Source: Planctomyces sp. SH-PL62
GTDB taxonomy: Bacteria > Planctomycetota > Planctomycetia > Planctomycetales > Planctomycetaceae
Reading direction: 5' to 3'
Assembly (NCBI GenBank): GCA_945893045.1
Contig: CAMDEA010000022.1
Span: 1-64,000 of the forward strand
Length of the DNA: 64,000 nt
Shown: in pieces, positions 26,709 through 36,042 of the stretch
How the letters are laid out: each line of letters begins with the position of its first letter
Position numbering within the stretch: the stretch's first letter is position 1
Notes under the pieces: generated by a model
Told to the model about the DNA's origin: nothing
Databases searched by the model: none
Seen by the model: the letters and a program-made list of their open reading frames with translations, nothing else
Program-made: the position numbers and the translations under genes

Positions 26709-27584
26709 TCATTTCGAGCCGGGGCGTTTGGCTTTGGCATTCGTTGGCGGAGTTGGCGGACGAGTCACACGCAACACCTCCCGTGGCTCTAACAGGCCAT
26801 CACCGTTCGAGTCCCATTTTGAGAACTCGTCGAAACGGTTACGGTCCCATTCGTAGAGCCCCACCTGCCCATCGTGGTCCCGATCGGCAACCGCGAACCA
26901 ATCCGGCAGACCATCTGGATAACGCACTCCTTGCACGACTTTGCTTCGCTGAGATTTTGCCGCCGATTTGCTCGTCGAGGTTTTCGGCTTGGTCGCCTCA
27001 TTCTGTGCGGCACTGACGGCACGTTGAGTCGCGATGATGTCTCGCGCCGAGTCGCCGGAACGGAGCACGGCGTCCTGTATCTCGCGCGGCATCGGGCTGC
27101 CGAAATTCTTTTCATATTTCTCGGCGATTTTGGAAAGTTCTCGCGAAGTGTCGAACCGAGAGCCTTCCTCGCGGATGTCTTCCATGAACTTGACCTTGGC
27201 GTTCGCGAGAAACAACTCCGGCGACAATTCCGTGGGACTGCGTTTGCTTCCCGCGTCGATTCTCTGGAGTTGTTCCGGAGTCAGCGCCTGCGTCTCGCGA
27301 GCGGTGCGATCGAACTCAGAGAGTAGAGGTGCGGGTAACGGCGTCCCGAAGACTTTCAGATGCTTCTTTTGGAGCTTCTCAAACTCGCGGGACAAGTCGA
27401 ACTCGTTCCCTTGTCTTTGGACTTTGTCGATGAGCTTGGCCCGTTCGGTCGCCACAAAAGCGTCCACGAATTCCTGCGATCCGGAATTCGCCGGAAGCTG
27501 GCCCATCAGCAAGGCGGGGGCGGACCAACCGAGTGCCACGGCGAGAACGCAACGACTCATCAGCCATTGGAATTTGATCGACAT
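26709..27584 (-). CDS. Exported protein with C-terminal EF-hand pair, 291 aa
   Basis: Residues 1-30 look like a signal peptide (MSIKFQWLMSRCVLAVALGW). The middle is helical and contains a twice-repeated motif (KHLKVFGTPLPAPL, KYEKNFGSPMPREI), suggesting an internal duplication. A Lys/Ser-rich linker (about 205-225) leads to two EF-hand-like calcium loops near the end (DRDHDGQVGLYEW, DSNGDGLLEPRE). It probably acts in the periplasm or on the cell surface. ATG at 27584 has GGAG upstream. Function unknown. Confidence 0.8.
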   Translation of the reverse strand: MSIKFQWLMSRCVLAVALGWSAPALLMGQLPANSGSQEFVDAFVATERAKLIDKVQRQGNEFDLSREFEKLQKKHLKVFGTPLPAPLLSEFDRTARETQALTPEQLQRIDAGSKRSPTELSPELFLANAKVKFMEDIREEGSRFDTSRELSKIAEKYEKNFGSPMPREIQDAVLRSGDSARDIIATQRAVSAAQNEATKPKTSTSKSAAKSQRSKVVQGVRYPDGLPDWFAVADRDHDGQVGLYEWDRNRFDEFSKWDSNGDGLLEPREVLRVTRPPTPPTNAKAKRPGSK

Positions 27585-27668
27585 GAAATTCTCCGCCCTG
27601 GCACTGACCCCGCACGGACTCGATTTTACCGGTGCCATTGATTCGTACCTAGCCAGACCAATCGTTGC

Positions 27669-28460
27669 TCAAGATCTCGGAGGGACTCCTAGAGATTTCC
27701 CGCCATCAATGGCGATGGCGGTGCCAGTCACCATACACGCGGCGTCACTGACGAGGTACAGAATGGCCTCGGCGACTTCTTCAGGCCGGATCATGCGACC
27801 GTGAGCGTCGGCGAGTGGACTCGCGGCGATGAATTGTTTGGCCGTGGCCGTCGGATCGATCGCGGCAGCGAGATCGGAGTTCATCATTCCGGTGTCGATG
27901 ACCGGGCCAGGACAGACGGCGTTGATGCGAATGCGGTCTTTCGAATGGCACAGGGCGAGACTCTTTGTCAGGCCGATCAGGGCCATTTTGCTGATCGAGT
28001 AAACGGGATCGTGCGCTCGTGGGAGCAGGCCCGCGTTGCTGGCGGTATTGACGATGCTCCCGCCACCCGCCGAGACCAGATACGGGATCGCAAACTTAGC
28101 TCCGAAAAACGCGGCCTTGAAATTCGTGTCCAGGCAATTGTCCCAGTCGTCTTCGGAGACCGCTTGAATCTGCTTGACCATGCCAATGCCGGCGTTGTTG
28201 ACAAGGATGTCGAGCCGTCCGGCGGCGGTCGCGGCCCCGTCGATGAGGCGTTGCAAATCTGCGACATTTCGGACGTCGCAGGTGGACGCGGTGATGCCGT
28301 GAGCGCCCAGAGCCTGTGATGTTTCCGAGGACAGCCGATAATCGCCGACAAAGATGCGAGCACCGTGTTGCGCCAAAAGGATGGCGGTGGCTCGGCCGAT
28401 GCCGCTGGCTCCACCGGTAATGACGGCGACTCGGCCGGAAAGGGTCGCAGCGGAGCTCAT
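27669..28460 (-). CDS. Short-chain dehydrogenase/reductase, 263 aa
   Basis: Classical SDR oxidoreductase. The cofactor loop TGGASGIGRA is near residue 15, the Asp at the end of the second strand (VGDYR) favours NAD, NNAG follows at about 90, and the catalytic Ser-Tyr-Lys are kept, with Tyr-x3-Lys in YSISK. The PG motif (NAVCPGPVIDTGM) and the terminal GTAIAIDGG are typical. Substrate unknown. AAGGA precedes the ATG at 28460. It is on the same strand as the EF-hand gene, with a gap of about 84 bp. Confidence 0.92.
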   Translation of the reverse strand: MSSAATLSGRVAVITGGASGIGRATAILLAQHGARIFVGDYRLSSETSQALGAHGITASTCDVRNVADLQRLIDGAATAAGRLDILVNNAGIGMVKQIQAVSEDDWDNCLDTNFKAAFFGAKFAIPYLVSAGGGSIVNTASNAGLLPRAHDPVYSISKMALIGLTKSLALCHSKDRIRINAVCPGPVIDTGMMNSDLAAAIDPTATAKQFIAASPLADAHGRMIRPEEVAEAILYLVSDAACMVTGTAIAIDGGKSLGVPPRS

Positions 28461-28705
28461 CGGACGTTCCTTCGGCAGACCGTGAAACGGGCCTCAACTG
28501 GCTTTCAGAGCACGGGTTAAGCGGGTAGAGTGACTGGCACTCGTGGACGGCGATTTGAAAAACCAGACAGAATGTCGCGAACATCGCCGGTTCGGCTCAG
28601 GTATTTTCCCGCCGCGAGTTTGCGACGCACAGCGATGATTGCAAGGTAACGCTCGTCGCACGGGCAGGCAAACGGCGCAAACAGGTTCTTTAAGGGGAGA
28701 CACGA

Positions 28706-30472
28706 ATGATTCGGATGTGGTGCGGAAGTCGAATGGCTCGCTGGGTGGCAGCCAGCTTGGCGATCGCCATCAGCGCCTCGGTCGCAATGACCGCCGAGGA
28801 GCCTGAATCCAAAGATGCAAAGTCCAAGGCAGCCGCCAAGGACGCGAAGGCCGGCAGCGAAAAGCCTGCCGCCGAAGCCAAACCCGTCGGCAAGAAACGC
28901 GAAGAGTTCACGACCGGGTCGTCCGATGTGCTCATCTCGTTCATCAACGAACAAATCCGCCAGGGCTGGATCGACAATGAAGTCGAACCTTCCGAAGCCG
29001 CTGGCGACGGCGAGTGGATTCGTCGCGTGTACCTCGACATCGTGGGTCACGTCCCACCGATGGAAGACATCGAGAAGTTTCTGGCTGACAAAGACAAAGC
29101 CAAACGCTCGAAGCTGATCGACAAGTTGCTCGATGATCCTGCCTACGTCCGGCATTGGACGACCGTGTGGGCCAACTTGACGATCGGCCAGCAGGCTCCG
29201 CGGGATGTCAGCCGCAAAGGCATGGAGAAGTTTCTCCGTGAGGCATTCACGAGAAACCGTCCCTGGAATGAAGTGGTGATCGACATCGTCTCCGCCGAAG
29301 GAAACTTCGAGGAAAACGGCGCGGTCAATTACATCCTGGCTCAGATGGTGATGCCGGACGATGGAGTGCAGGCGACCGCCAAGACGACCCGGCTGTTTAT
29401 GGGCATGCAGGTGCAATGCACTCAGTGCCACAATCACCCGTTCAATGATTGGCAGCAGCGCCAATTCTGGGAGTTCAATAATTTCTTCCGTCAGTTGACC
29501 AAGCGGACGGTTCAGAAGTACGACGCGAAGGCCGGCCGAAATGTTCTGGATTATGTGGAACTCAACCGCCGCGATAATGTCGATGATCACGTCACCTACG
29601 AGCGCCGTAACGGTCTGATCGAAGCCGCCTACCCGCGCTATTTCGGACAAGACGCCGATGTTGCGAAGAAAGACAAAGACGGCTGGGATGTGAACCGCCG
29701 CGAAGTGCTGGCCAAGCTGATGACGGAAGGCGAAAAGCCGCTCGTCTCACTGGCGATGGTGAATCGGATGTGGAGCCAATTCTTCGGCTACGGTTTCACA
29801 AAGCCGGTCGATGACTTGGGGCCGCATAATCCCGCTTCGCACCCGGAACTGCTCGAACGCCTTGGGGCGGAGTTCGTGAAGTCGCGATACGACGTGAAGC
29901 AACTGATTCGCTGGATTTGCAACTCTGAGGCATACAATCTCACGAGCCAGGCGACGAAAGCCAACGAAGAGAAAGACAACCCGGCCGCCGGTACGACGGC
30001 TCTCTTCAGTCATGTCTATCTGAAATCGATGTCGGCCGAGCAGCTTTACGATTCTCTGATTGTCGCCACGAACGCTCATAAATCCGGCCGATCCAGTTGG
30101 GAGCAAGCCGAAGACAAGAAGCGGGTCTGGCTGCGGCAATTCGTCACGACGTTCGGCACCGATGAAGGAGACGAATCGACGACCTTCAACGGCTCGATCC
30201 CGCAAGCTCTGATGATGATGAACGGCGAACTGGTCAAGGATGCGATTAGCGCTCAGAAGGGAAGTTTCCTCAACACGATCCTGTCCGAAACGCCGCAGGA
30301 CAAGGATCGCATTCGCCGGCTGTATTTGACGACGCTTGGTCGTAACCCGAACGCCAAAGAGCAGCAAATGGCTGCGGGAGTCGTGCGCGTCCCGAACGAT
30401 CAAAAGTTGGCCGCGTACCAGGACATGTTTTGGGCACTGTTGAACTCGAATGAGTTCATCTTCATCCATTGA
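28706..30472 (+). CDS. DUF1549/DUF1553 protein with CxxCH motif, 588 aa
   Basis: A planctomycete-type exported protein. Residues 1-30 are a signal peptide, followed by an Ala/Lys-rich linker. DUF1549 covers about 72-270 (YLDIVGHVPP) and contains QCTQCHNHPF with Cys238, Cys241 and His242 in a CxxCH arrangement, consistent with covalent haem c or metal binding. DUF1553 covers about 325-585 (EKPLVSLAMVNRMWSQFFGYG, LGPHNPASHPELLERL, FNGSIPQALMMMNG). AGGGGAG precedes the ATG. DUF1501 follows 75 bp downstream, the standard pairing. The function of this pair is not established; sulfatase and carbohydrate roles are often proposed from context. Confidence 0.93.
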   Translation: MIRMWCGSRMARWVAASLAIAISASVAMTAEEPESKDAKSKAAAKDAKAGSEKPAAEAKPVGKKREEFTTGSSDVLISFINEQIRQGWIDNEVEPSEAAGDGEWIRRVYLDIVGHVPPMEDIEKFLADKDKAKRSKLIDKLLDDPAYVRHWTTVWANLTIGQQAPRDVSRKGMEKFLREAFTRNRPWNEVVIDIVSAEGNFEENGAVNYILAQMVMPDDGVQATAKTTRLFMGMQVQCTQCHNHPFNDWQQRQFWEFNNFFRQLTKRTVQKYDAKAGRNVLDYVELNRRDNVDDHVTYERRNGLIEAAYPRYFGQDADVAKKDKDGWDVNRREVLAKLMTEGEKPLVSLAMVNRMWSQFFGYGFTKPVDDLGPHNPASHPELLERLGAEFVKSRYDVKQLIRWICNSEAYNLTSQATKANEEKDNPAAGTTALFSHVYLKSMSAEQLYDSLIVATNAHKSGRSSWEQAEDKKRVWLRQFVTTFGTDEGDESTTFNGSIPQALMMMNGELVKDAISAQKGSFLNTILSETPQDKDRIRRLYLTTLGRNPNAKEQQMAAGVVRVPNDQKLAAYQDMFWALLNSNEFIFIH

Positions 30473-30547
30473 AATCTCAGACCTCAGATTTGATCCGCCG
30501 CGGCGGATGAGACTTTCACTCAACCCAGCTTCTCGAAAGGAAATTCC

Positions 30548-31846
30548 ATGAATCTCGTTCCCAACGGTATGACTCGCCGTCACTTTATGAGTCACATGGC
30601 CGCCACTGCGGCGACGATTCCCGCCATTCAATTCATGCAGCACCTGCAAGTTCACGCGGAGACCGTCAAGAAAAACCAAAAGGCCTGCATTCTGATGTGG
30701 ATGGGCGGGGGACCTCCGACCATCGACATCTGGGATTTGAAACCGGGCAGCAAGAACGGCGGCGAATTCAAGCCGATTACGGCGGCTGGTACGCAAATCA
30801 GCGAGCACATGCCGAAGACAGCGGCTCAGTTCGACGTGCTCAATACCGTGCGTTCGATGAGCACTCGCGAAGCCGATCACGGCCGTGGTCGTTACTTCAT
30901 GCACACGGCTTATGTGCCGAACCCGACCGTCATACATCCGACATTCGGTTCGGTGGTCAGCCACGAACTCGGCTCGAAGCGTAAGGAGCTGGAAATCCCG
31001 TCGTTCGTCTCGATTGGCGGCGATCCGGGTAGTCCGGGCTTCCTGGGAATGGGGAACGCGGCGTTCGTCGTGAACACGCAAGGTCGCATCCAGAACGCGG
31101 ACACCGACGGCATGGACCCGAACCGGTTCAAAAATCGGCTCGCGATGCTGGGCACGATTGAAGACAGCTTCATCGCGTCGAAGCGCGGCGAAGCTCCGCA
31201 AGCTCACAAGGACGTTTACAAGAAGGCCATCGACCTGATGACCTCGAAGCAAATGGAAGCGTTCCGCATCGACAAGGAAGACCCGAAGACCATCGACCGC
31301 TACACCAATGCCGGTGCTCCGGCCGGAATGATGGGACGCGGAAACAACGATTTCGGTCGCGGCCTGTTGATGGCTCGCCGCTTGGTCGAAGCCGGCGTGC
31401 CGTTCGTCGAAGTCGGCATGGGTGGTTGGGACTTGCACGCGAACGTGTTCAACACGCTCAAGGATCGCAACCTGCCGGCGATGGACACCGCGATTTCCGC
31501 GTTGATCACCGACCTTAAGGAACGCAGCATGATTAAGGACGTGGTTGTCGTGTGGATGGGCGAGTTCGGTCGCACGCCGCGCATCAACCAAGACGTCGGA
31601 CGCGATCACTGGGCGGCAAGCTGGTCAGTGATGATCGGCGGCGGCAATCTCAAGGGTGGCCTGGGAGTTGGACAGACCGACTCGGACGGCCTGACCTGTG
31701 AGTCCAAACCGTACTTGCCCGGCAATATCTGGGCGACGGCTTGCCACGCTCTCGGTATTCCGACAACGACGGTTCACACTTCCAAGCGTGGCCGTCCGAT
31801 GAAGATCGCCAACGGCGAAGCTCCAATTGCCGAACTGATTGGCTAA
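30548..31846 (+). CDS. DUF1501 Tat-exported protein, 432 aa
   Basis: Sulfatase-fold family typical of planctomycetes. A twin-arginine signal ([18 protein letters not shown]) lies at residues 8-30. The body opens with [22 protein letters not shown] and includes [21 protein letters not shown] and [19 protein letters not shown], all characteristic of DUF1501. GGAAATTCC precedes the ATG. It is downstream of a DUF1549/1553 gene and ends at a clear terminator. Tat export implies folding in the cytoplasm, perhaps with a bound metal. Confidence 0.93.
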   Translation: MNLVPNGMTRRHFMSHMAATAATIPAIQFMQHLQVHAETVKKNQKACILMWMGGGPPTIDIWDLKPGSKNGGEFKPITAAGTQISEHMPKTAAQFDVLNTVRSMSTREADHGRGRYFMHTAYVPNPTVIHPTFGSVVSHELGSKRKELEIPSFVSIGGDPGSPGFLGMGNAAFVVNTQGRIQNADTDGMDPNRFKNRLAMLGTIEDSFIASKRGEAPQAHKDVYKKAIDLMTSKQMEAFRIDKEDPKTIDRYTNAGAPAGMMGRGNNDFGRGLLMARRLVEAGVPFVEVGMGGWDLHANVFNTLKDRNLPAMDTAISALITDLKERSMIKDVVVVWMGEFGRTPRINQDVGRDHWAASWSVMIGGGNLKGGLGVGQTDSDGLTCESKPYLPGNIWATACHALGIPTTTVHTSKRGRPMKIANGEAPIAELIG

Positions 31847-31870
31847 TTGGAACCCGTCTGAACGGACTGA

Positions 31871-31899
31871 AAACGGGGGCGGCATCGCCCCCGTTTTTG
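31871..31899 (+). terminator. Rho-independent terminator after DUF1501
   Basis: AACGGGGGCG, a four-base loop and CGCCCCCGTT, followed by a T run, about 25 bp after the DUF1501 stop. It separates the DUF1549/DUF1501 unit from the sigma factor gene. Confidence 0.85.
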
Positions 31900-31930
31900 T
31901 AACTGGTTCTCACTTTCTTTTAGTGCAGCC

Positions 31931-32503
31931 ATGTCTGAGCCGCAGTCCAACGAACCCGTCGATGATTCTGGCTCCTTAGACCAAGTGCCCAATGCCGAGT
32001 TCGTGCAGCTCTTCACGAAATCACAAAGACGGTTGTTCCTATTTATTCTGACTCAAGTCAACAACACGACTGACGCCGAAGAAATCCTACAGGACACGAA
32101 CGTCATCATCTGGAGCAAGTTTCATCAGTTTCAACTCGGCACCAGCTTTTTCGCCTGGTCCGGGAAAATCGCCACTTACGAAATCCTCAAGTACCGGGAG
32201 AAGAAGCGAGCCGGCCGTCTGCTCTTCAGCGACGAATTCATTTCGCGCGTCGCCGCTGATGCCATTGAAATGAGTGATGAACTCGAAAAGCGCCGTGAAG
32301 CGTTGTCTGAGTGTCTGCGTCTCCTGAAAGCCGACGACCGCGAATTGATTCAAGCTCGTTATGCTCCTGGCGAGAACGGTTTGAAAGTCGCCGAACGGCT
32401 GGGCCGGCCGACCAACTCGGTTTATCAGTCGATTGGGCGTATCCGCAAAGTGTTATTCGATTGCGTCACGCGGCGGCTCACCGCCACCGCGAGAACCACC
32501 TGA
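31931..32503 (+). CDS. ECF RNA polymerase sigma factor (Rhodopirellula/Verrucomicrobium type), 190 aa
   Basis: A group-4 sigma factor. Region 2 spans about residues 25-100 (LFTKSQRRLFLFILTQVNN, DAEEILQDTNVIIWSKFHQF, FFAWSGKIATYEILKYREKKR) and region 4 about 130-185 (CLRLLKADDRELIQARYAPG, GLKVAERLGRPTNSVYQSIGRIR). The subtype is the one found in planctomycetes. It is followed 57 bp later by a protein with an anti-sigma-like N-terminus and a DUF1549/DUF1553 body. A short palindrome lies between them. The sigma factor probably controls that gene and perhaps itself; this is inferred from order. Confidence 0.93.
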   Translation: MSEPQSNEPVDDSGSLDQVPNAEFVQLFTKSQRRLFLFILTQVNNTTDAEEILQDTNVIIWSKFHQFQLGTSFFAWSGKIATYEILKYREKKRAGRLLFSDEFISRVAADAIEMSDELEKRREALSECLRLLKADDRELIQARYAPGENGLKVAERLGRPTNSVYQSIGRIRKVLFDCVTRRLTATARTT

Positions 32504-32506
32504 AAC

Positions 32507-32545
32507 GTAGACCGGGAACTTCGGGGCACCGAGTGACCCGGCTAC
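32507..32545. repeat. Short palindrome between sigma and anti-sigma-like genes
   Basis: GTAGACCGGG at 32507 and CCCGGCTAC ending at 32545 form an inverted pair with a loop rich in CGGGG. It lies just after the sigma factor stop and before the next start. Confidence 0.6.
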
Positions 32546-32560
32546 ATCGAACTGCAAATC

Positions 32561-34714
32561 ATGACTCCGCGAGACCTCGCCAAATTGTCGCCAGAACTCT
32601 TCGAGTGGCTCGAAGCGTTGTGTGAAGACCGGCTCAGTCCGGCCGATGCACAGCGCCTCGAACAACTCGTGCTGTGCGATACGACTGCTCGCCAAGCCTA
32701 CCTCGCGTACCTCGACCTGCATGGTACGCTGCACTGGAACACGGCCTTTGGTGACGACGGAGCCAACTTTGAACCGGCGATCGCGCCGCGACTCGCGTCC
32801 GAAACGTCCGCTGAAACGCTGGCCAAACGCGGCCATCGGCGTTTGCTGATCTTGGCCGCATCCGTGGCTGTGATCGCCGCGTTCTCGTTCTCCATCGGCC
32901 GGTGGTTCGTGCCCAACAACGACTCCGCCCCGGTTGCAGTAAAAGACGAGCCGAAGTCGAATCTGTCAGACGCAGGCATCAAAAATGAACGGGGTGTTGC
33001 TCAAGATCACGAAGACGAATCGCCGCAGAATAAACCGCTGGTGCTGACCGATCGGCCGAAGTCCGAGAACATTGTGGCAGCAGCACCCATTGCGGGCCGC
33101 GACCCGAAGACGCCGAATCCATCGGACAAATTGGTCGCGAATGATCCGCGTTCTCAGCGGCCTTTTGGCAACGCGGTCACGAGGACTGCGGGATCGGTAC
33201 AAGGCATCGTGGCCGTCATCAACGAGCATCTTGCCGCCGGCTGGAAGGTGCAGGGTGTTGAACCGTCGCCGCTGGCCGACGATGCCGAGTGGTTGCGACG
33301 AATCTATCTGGATGTGGTCGGCCACATCCCACCGGTCGAGGTTGCGGAGAAGTTTCTCACCGATCGCGACGCGCGCAAACGAGAGAAGCTGCTCGATTCG
33401 CTGCTCGATGATCCGGCTTACGTCCGCAATTGGACAGTCATCTGGACGAACCTGTTGATCGGCCGATCCGACTCGCGCGATGTCAATCGCCCGGCGTTGC
33501 AGAAATTCTTGCGAGAGAACTTCGCCAAGAATCGTCCGTGGAACGAGATGGTCGCCGAGTTCATCTCGGCCGAGGGTGCGTTCGATCAAAACGGCGCAAC
33601 GAATTTTCTGTTGGCCCACTTGAACAACCAGGCGGTGCCGGCCACGGCGATCACCGCGAAGATTTTTCTGGGCCAGCAAATCGGTTGCACGCAGTGCCAC
33701 GACCACCCGTTCAACGATTGGAAGCAAGACGCCTTCTGGTCGTTCAACAGTTTCTTTCAGCAGACGAAAGTGGCCCGCGTGGATCGCAGCGACGGCACAG
33801 GCAAGATGAAGTCGCAAGCCTCTGCGCTGGAGACGAAACCTGTCAGCGGCCCGGCGCACTTTGAGAATCGCCGTGGAGTGGCGCTTGTGGCGTATCCCAA
33901 ATTTGCCGGCACCGCCATCAATGAAGATGCCGAAACGAATCGCCGTAATGAACTCGCTAAGTTGATGACCGCCGGCGACAAGCCGCAGGTCGCCGAAGCG
34001 TTCGTGAATCGAATGTGGGACCACTTCTTCGGCTACGGGTTCACTCGCCCGGTTGATGACATGGGGCCGCATAATCCGCCGAGCCATCCGGAACTGCTCG
34101 ACCATCTCGCTCGCGAGTTCGTCGCCAGCGGCTATGACTGCAAGCAATTGATCCGCTGGGTTTGTTTGAGTCACGCCTATCAGCGCACCAGCCGCTTCGG
34201 CAAATCGAACGACCAGGACAACCCGGAGACCGGCGCGTCGCCGCTCTTCAGTCGCGTGTATGTCAAAGGGATGACTGCGGAGCAGTTGTATGATTCGCTG
34301 CTGCTCGCGACTGGAGCCGACAACACGCCGCTGGCCACGGGCGACCACGACCGTCGCCGCCATGAGTGGTTGCAACAGTTCGTCCACGCTTTCCAAACTG
34401 ACGAGAATGATGAATCCATCAACTTCGAGAGCAGCATTACGCAAGCTCTCTTGATGATGAACAGCGACCTGACGCAGCACGCGCTGAGCATGGATCGCGG
34501 CACGTTCCTCGAAAAGCTGACGACCAGCCGCGATCCCGAAGCCGAGAAGATCAAGCGGCTGTGCCTCGCCACGCTGACCCGGTATCCGACGCCGAAAGAA
34601 CAGCAGGCACTGCGCCGGCTCGTCCACGAAGGGACCGGCTCGCGGACGAACGCCGGCTGGCAAGACGCTTTGTGGGCGTATCTGAATTCCAGCGAGTTCG
34701 TGCTGGTGCATTGA
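32561..34714 (+). CDS. Anti-sigma/FecR-like N-terminus fused to DUF1549/DUF1553, 717 aa
   Basis: Residues 1-85 match the cytoplasmic N-terminus of planctomycete FecR-like anti-sigma factors (LSPELFEWLEALCEDRLSPA, ARQAYLAYLDLHGTLHW). A membrane helix follows at about 95-113. After a Pro/Asp-rich periplasmic linker (115-210), DUF1549 runs about 212-410 with CxxCH at Cys376, Cys379 and His380 (IGCTQCHDHPF), and DUF1553 from about 455 to the end (FINFES-type SSITQALLMMNSDL). So a single chain links a sigma-binding cytoplasmic part to a haem- or metal-binding periplasmic part. It lies directly behind the ECF sigma gene, as an anti-sigma would. ATG at 32561; weak Shine-Dalgarno. Confidence 0.85.
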   Translation: MTPRDLAKLSPELFEWLEALCEDRLSPADAQRLEQLVLCDTTARQAYLAYLDLHGTLHWNTAFGDDGANFEPAIAPRLASETSAETLAKRGHRRLLILAASVAVIAAFSFSIGRWFVPNNDSAPVAVKDEPKSNLSDAGIKNERGVAQDHEDESPQNKPLVLTDRPKSENIVAAAPIAGRDPKTPNPSDKLVANDPRSQRPFGNAVTRTAGSVQGIVAVINEHLAAGWKVQGVEPSPLADDAEWLRRIYLDVVGHIPPVEVAEKFLTDRDARKREKLLDSLLDDPAYVRNWTVIWTNLLIGRSDSRDVNRPALQKFLRENFAKNRPWNEMVAEFISAEGAFDQNGATNFLLAHLNNQAVPATAITAKIFLGQQIGCTQCHDHPFNDWKQDAFWSFNSFFQQTKVARVDRSDGTGKMKSQASALETKPVSGPAHFENRRGVALVAYPKFAGTAINEDAETNRRNELAKLMTAGDKPQVAEAFVNRMWDHFFGYGFTRPVDDMGPHNPPSHPELLDHLAREFVASGYDCKQLIRWVCLSHAYQRTSRFGKSNDQDNPETGASPLFSRVYVKGMTAEQLYDSLLLATGADNTPLATGDHDRRRHEWLQQFVHAFQTDENDESINFESSITQALLMMNSDLTQHALSMDRGTFLEKLTTSRDPEAEKIKRLCLATLTRYPTPKEQQALRRLVHEGTGSRTNAGWQDALWAYLNSSEFVLVH

Positions 34715-34715
34715 G

Positions 34716-34776
34716 GCTTGTCGTGACCCGATTCATCGGGTCGAACCAGGACTGCTTGAATGTGGTCAATACGAGC
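34716..34776. repeat. Nested palindromic element, GTAGTGACC family, copy 3
   Basis: Opens GCTTGTCGTGACCCGATTC and ends TGGTCAATACGAGC; the copy is shorter and more diverged. It fills the gap between the convergent stops at 34714 and 34780. Confidence 0.75.
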
Positions 34777-34779
34777 TTC

Positions 34780-35763
34780 TCACCACTGCCAATCTTTGAC
34801 GCCCGCTAAATTGCGGATGCACTCGGTGGGCCAGCGGCCTTGCTTCAGGTCGATGATGATCTGCGCGGCCATTGCCAGCGTGTCGTGCTGCGATTCGTGG
34901 TCGAGGCCGGCTTGGTGTCCGCAGGTCAGGACGTTGTCGAGCTTCAGTAGGGGGCTATCGAGCGGCAGTGGTTCTCGGTCGAACACGTCGAGGCCGGCGG
35001 CGCAGAGATGGCCGGAGCGCAGGGCGTCGCACAAAGCGTCTTCATCGACCAATGGGCCGCGAGCGGTGTTGATGAGAATGGCTCCGCGTTTCATCGTTCG
35101 CAGCGATTGCGCGTTGATGAGGTGTTTCACCGACTTATCCATCGGCAGGTGCAGCGACACGAAATCCGAGCGGGATAAGAGGTCGTCGAGCGATGAGAAT
35201 TCGACCTGCCACTGTTCGGCGAACTCGCGGTTGGGGAAGGGATCGAAGGCCAGCACGTTGAGGCCGAGACCTCGCGCGCGTGTGGCGACGGCTCGGCCAA
35301 TGCGGCCGAGTCCGACGATGCCGATGGTGCGGCCCATGACTCGTGGTGTCGCACGGCGTTCCCAGATGCCTTGTCGGACCTCGCGGTCACGTTGCGGCAA
35401 GTTGCGAGCCAGGGACATCAGCATCGCGATCGTGTGCTCGGCGACGGCGTGATGGTTCACGCCGGGGGTTGTTGCCACGACGATTCGGGCTTGATCGCAG
35501 GCGGGCAAGTTGACGGCGTCGAAGCCGACGCCCGTGCGAGCAATGACTCGCAGTTTCGGACACGCGGCGATGACGCGCGGCGTGTAGAACTCGGAACCGG
35601 CGATGCTGGCGACGGCGTCTTGCAGCGCGCCGATCAATTCGTCTTCGACATTCAGGTTGAGCTTGCGGCCGGAGATCACTGGCTCGAAACCGGCCTGCTG
35701 TAAGAGTTCAAAGTGCGGCCCGGTATCGCCGAGCAACGAAGTCACGACCACTTTTTGAAGCAT
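34780..35763 (-). CDS. D-isomer-specific 2-hydroxyacid dehydrogenase (phosphoglycerate dehydrogenase-like), 327 aa
   Basis: NAD-dependent dehydrogenase of the SerA/glycerate dehydrogenase superfamily. The nucleotide loop is GIVGLGRIGRA (near 145), and the catalytic triad is visible: Arg in NTARGPLVDE, Glu in FDREPLP, His in LTCGHQAG. There is no C-terminal ACT regulatory domain, so it is the short form. Substrate could be 3-phosphoglycerate or another 2-hydroxyacid; it cannot be fixed from sequence. It is convergent with the DUF1549 gene, a repeat lying between. Confidence 0.9.
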   Translation of the reverse strand: MLQKVVVTSLLGDTGPHFELLQQAGFEPVISGRKLNLNVEDELIGALQDAVASIAGSEFYTPRVIAACPKLRVIARTGVGFDAVNLPACDQARIVVATTPGVNHHAVAEHTIAMLMSLARNLPQRDREVRQGIWERRATPRVMGRTIGIVGLGRIGRAVATRARGLGLNVLAFDPFPNREFAEQWQVEFSSLDDLLSRSDFVSLHLPMDKSVKHLINAQSLRTMKRGAILINTARGPLVDEDALCDALRSGHLCAAGLDVFDREPLPLDSPLLKLDNVLTCGHQAGLDHESQHDTLAMAAQIIIDLKQGRWPTECIRNLAGVKDWQW

Positions 35764-36042
35764 GGGGCATCCTTAGCAGATGGAAACGGGCAGCCGCGCC
35801 TGTCTCGGGAGTTGGGAAGAATACAGACACCGGCGAGTCACCAGTGCCACGGTGGGTTCATCACGGTCCCGCGATTCGGCACCAGCGGGCCATTTGTTGG
35901 GCGAGCGAAAGGGGAAAACATCGCGGCTGGAAGAGCGAATTGAAAGGGTTCCGAGGCACTTCTACACTGGCGTCCGTTCGGCGGGAGGTTCGTGGCGAAG
36001 CGAAATTCGGCGCGTCACCGCACAACGAAAGGTCTCGACAAC

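Noticed and set aside
28517-29650. 377-codon minus-strand frame over the start of the DUF1549 gene
   Set aside because: Antisense to the signal peptide and DUF1549 domain; no supporting features.
29747-31609. 620-codon open frame opposite the DUF1549 and DUF1501 genes
   Set aside because: It crosses two well-supported plus-strand genes and their gap, and has no recognisable motif or ribosome binding site.
32966-34711. 581-codon open frame opposite the anti-sigma/DUF1549 fusion
   Set aside because: Mirror of a gene with clear domains; composition typical of an antisense frame.
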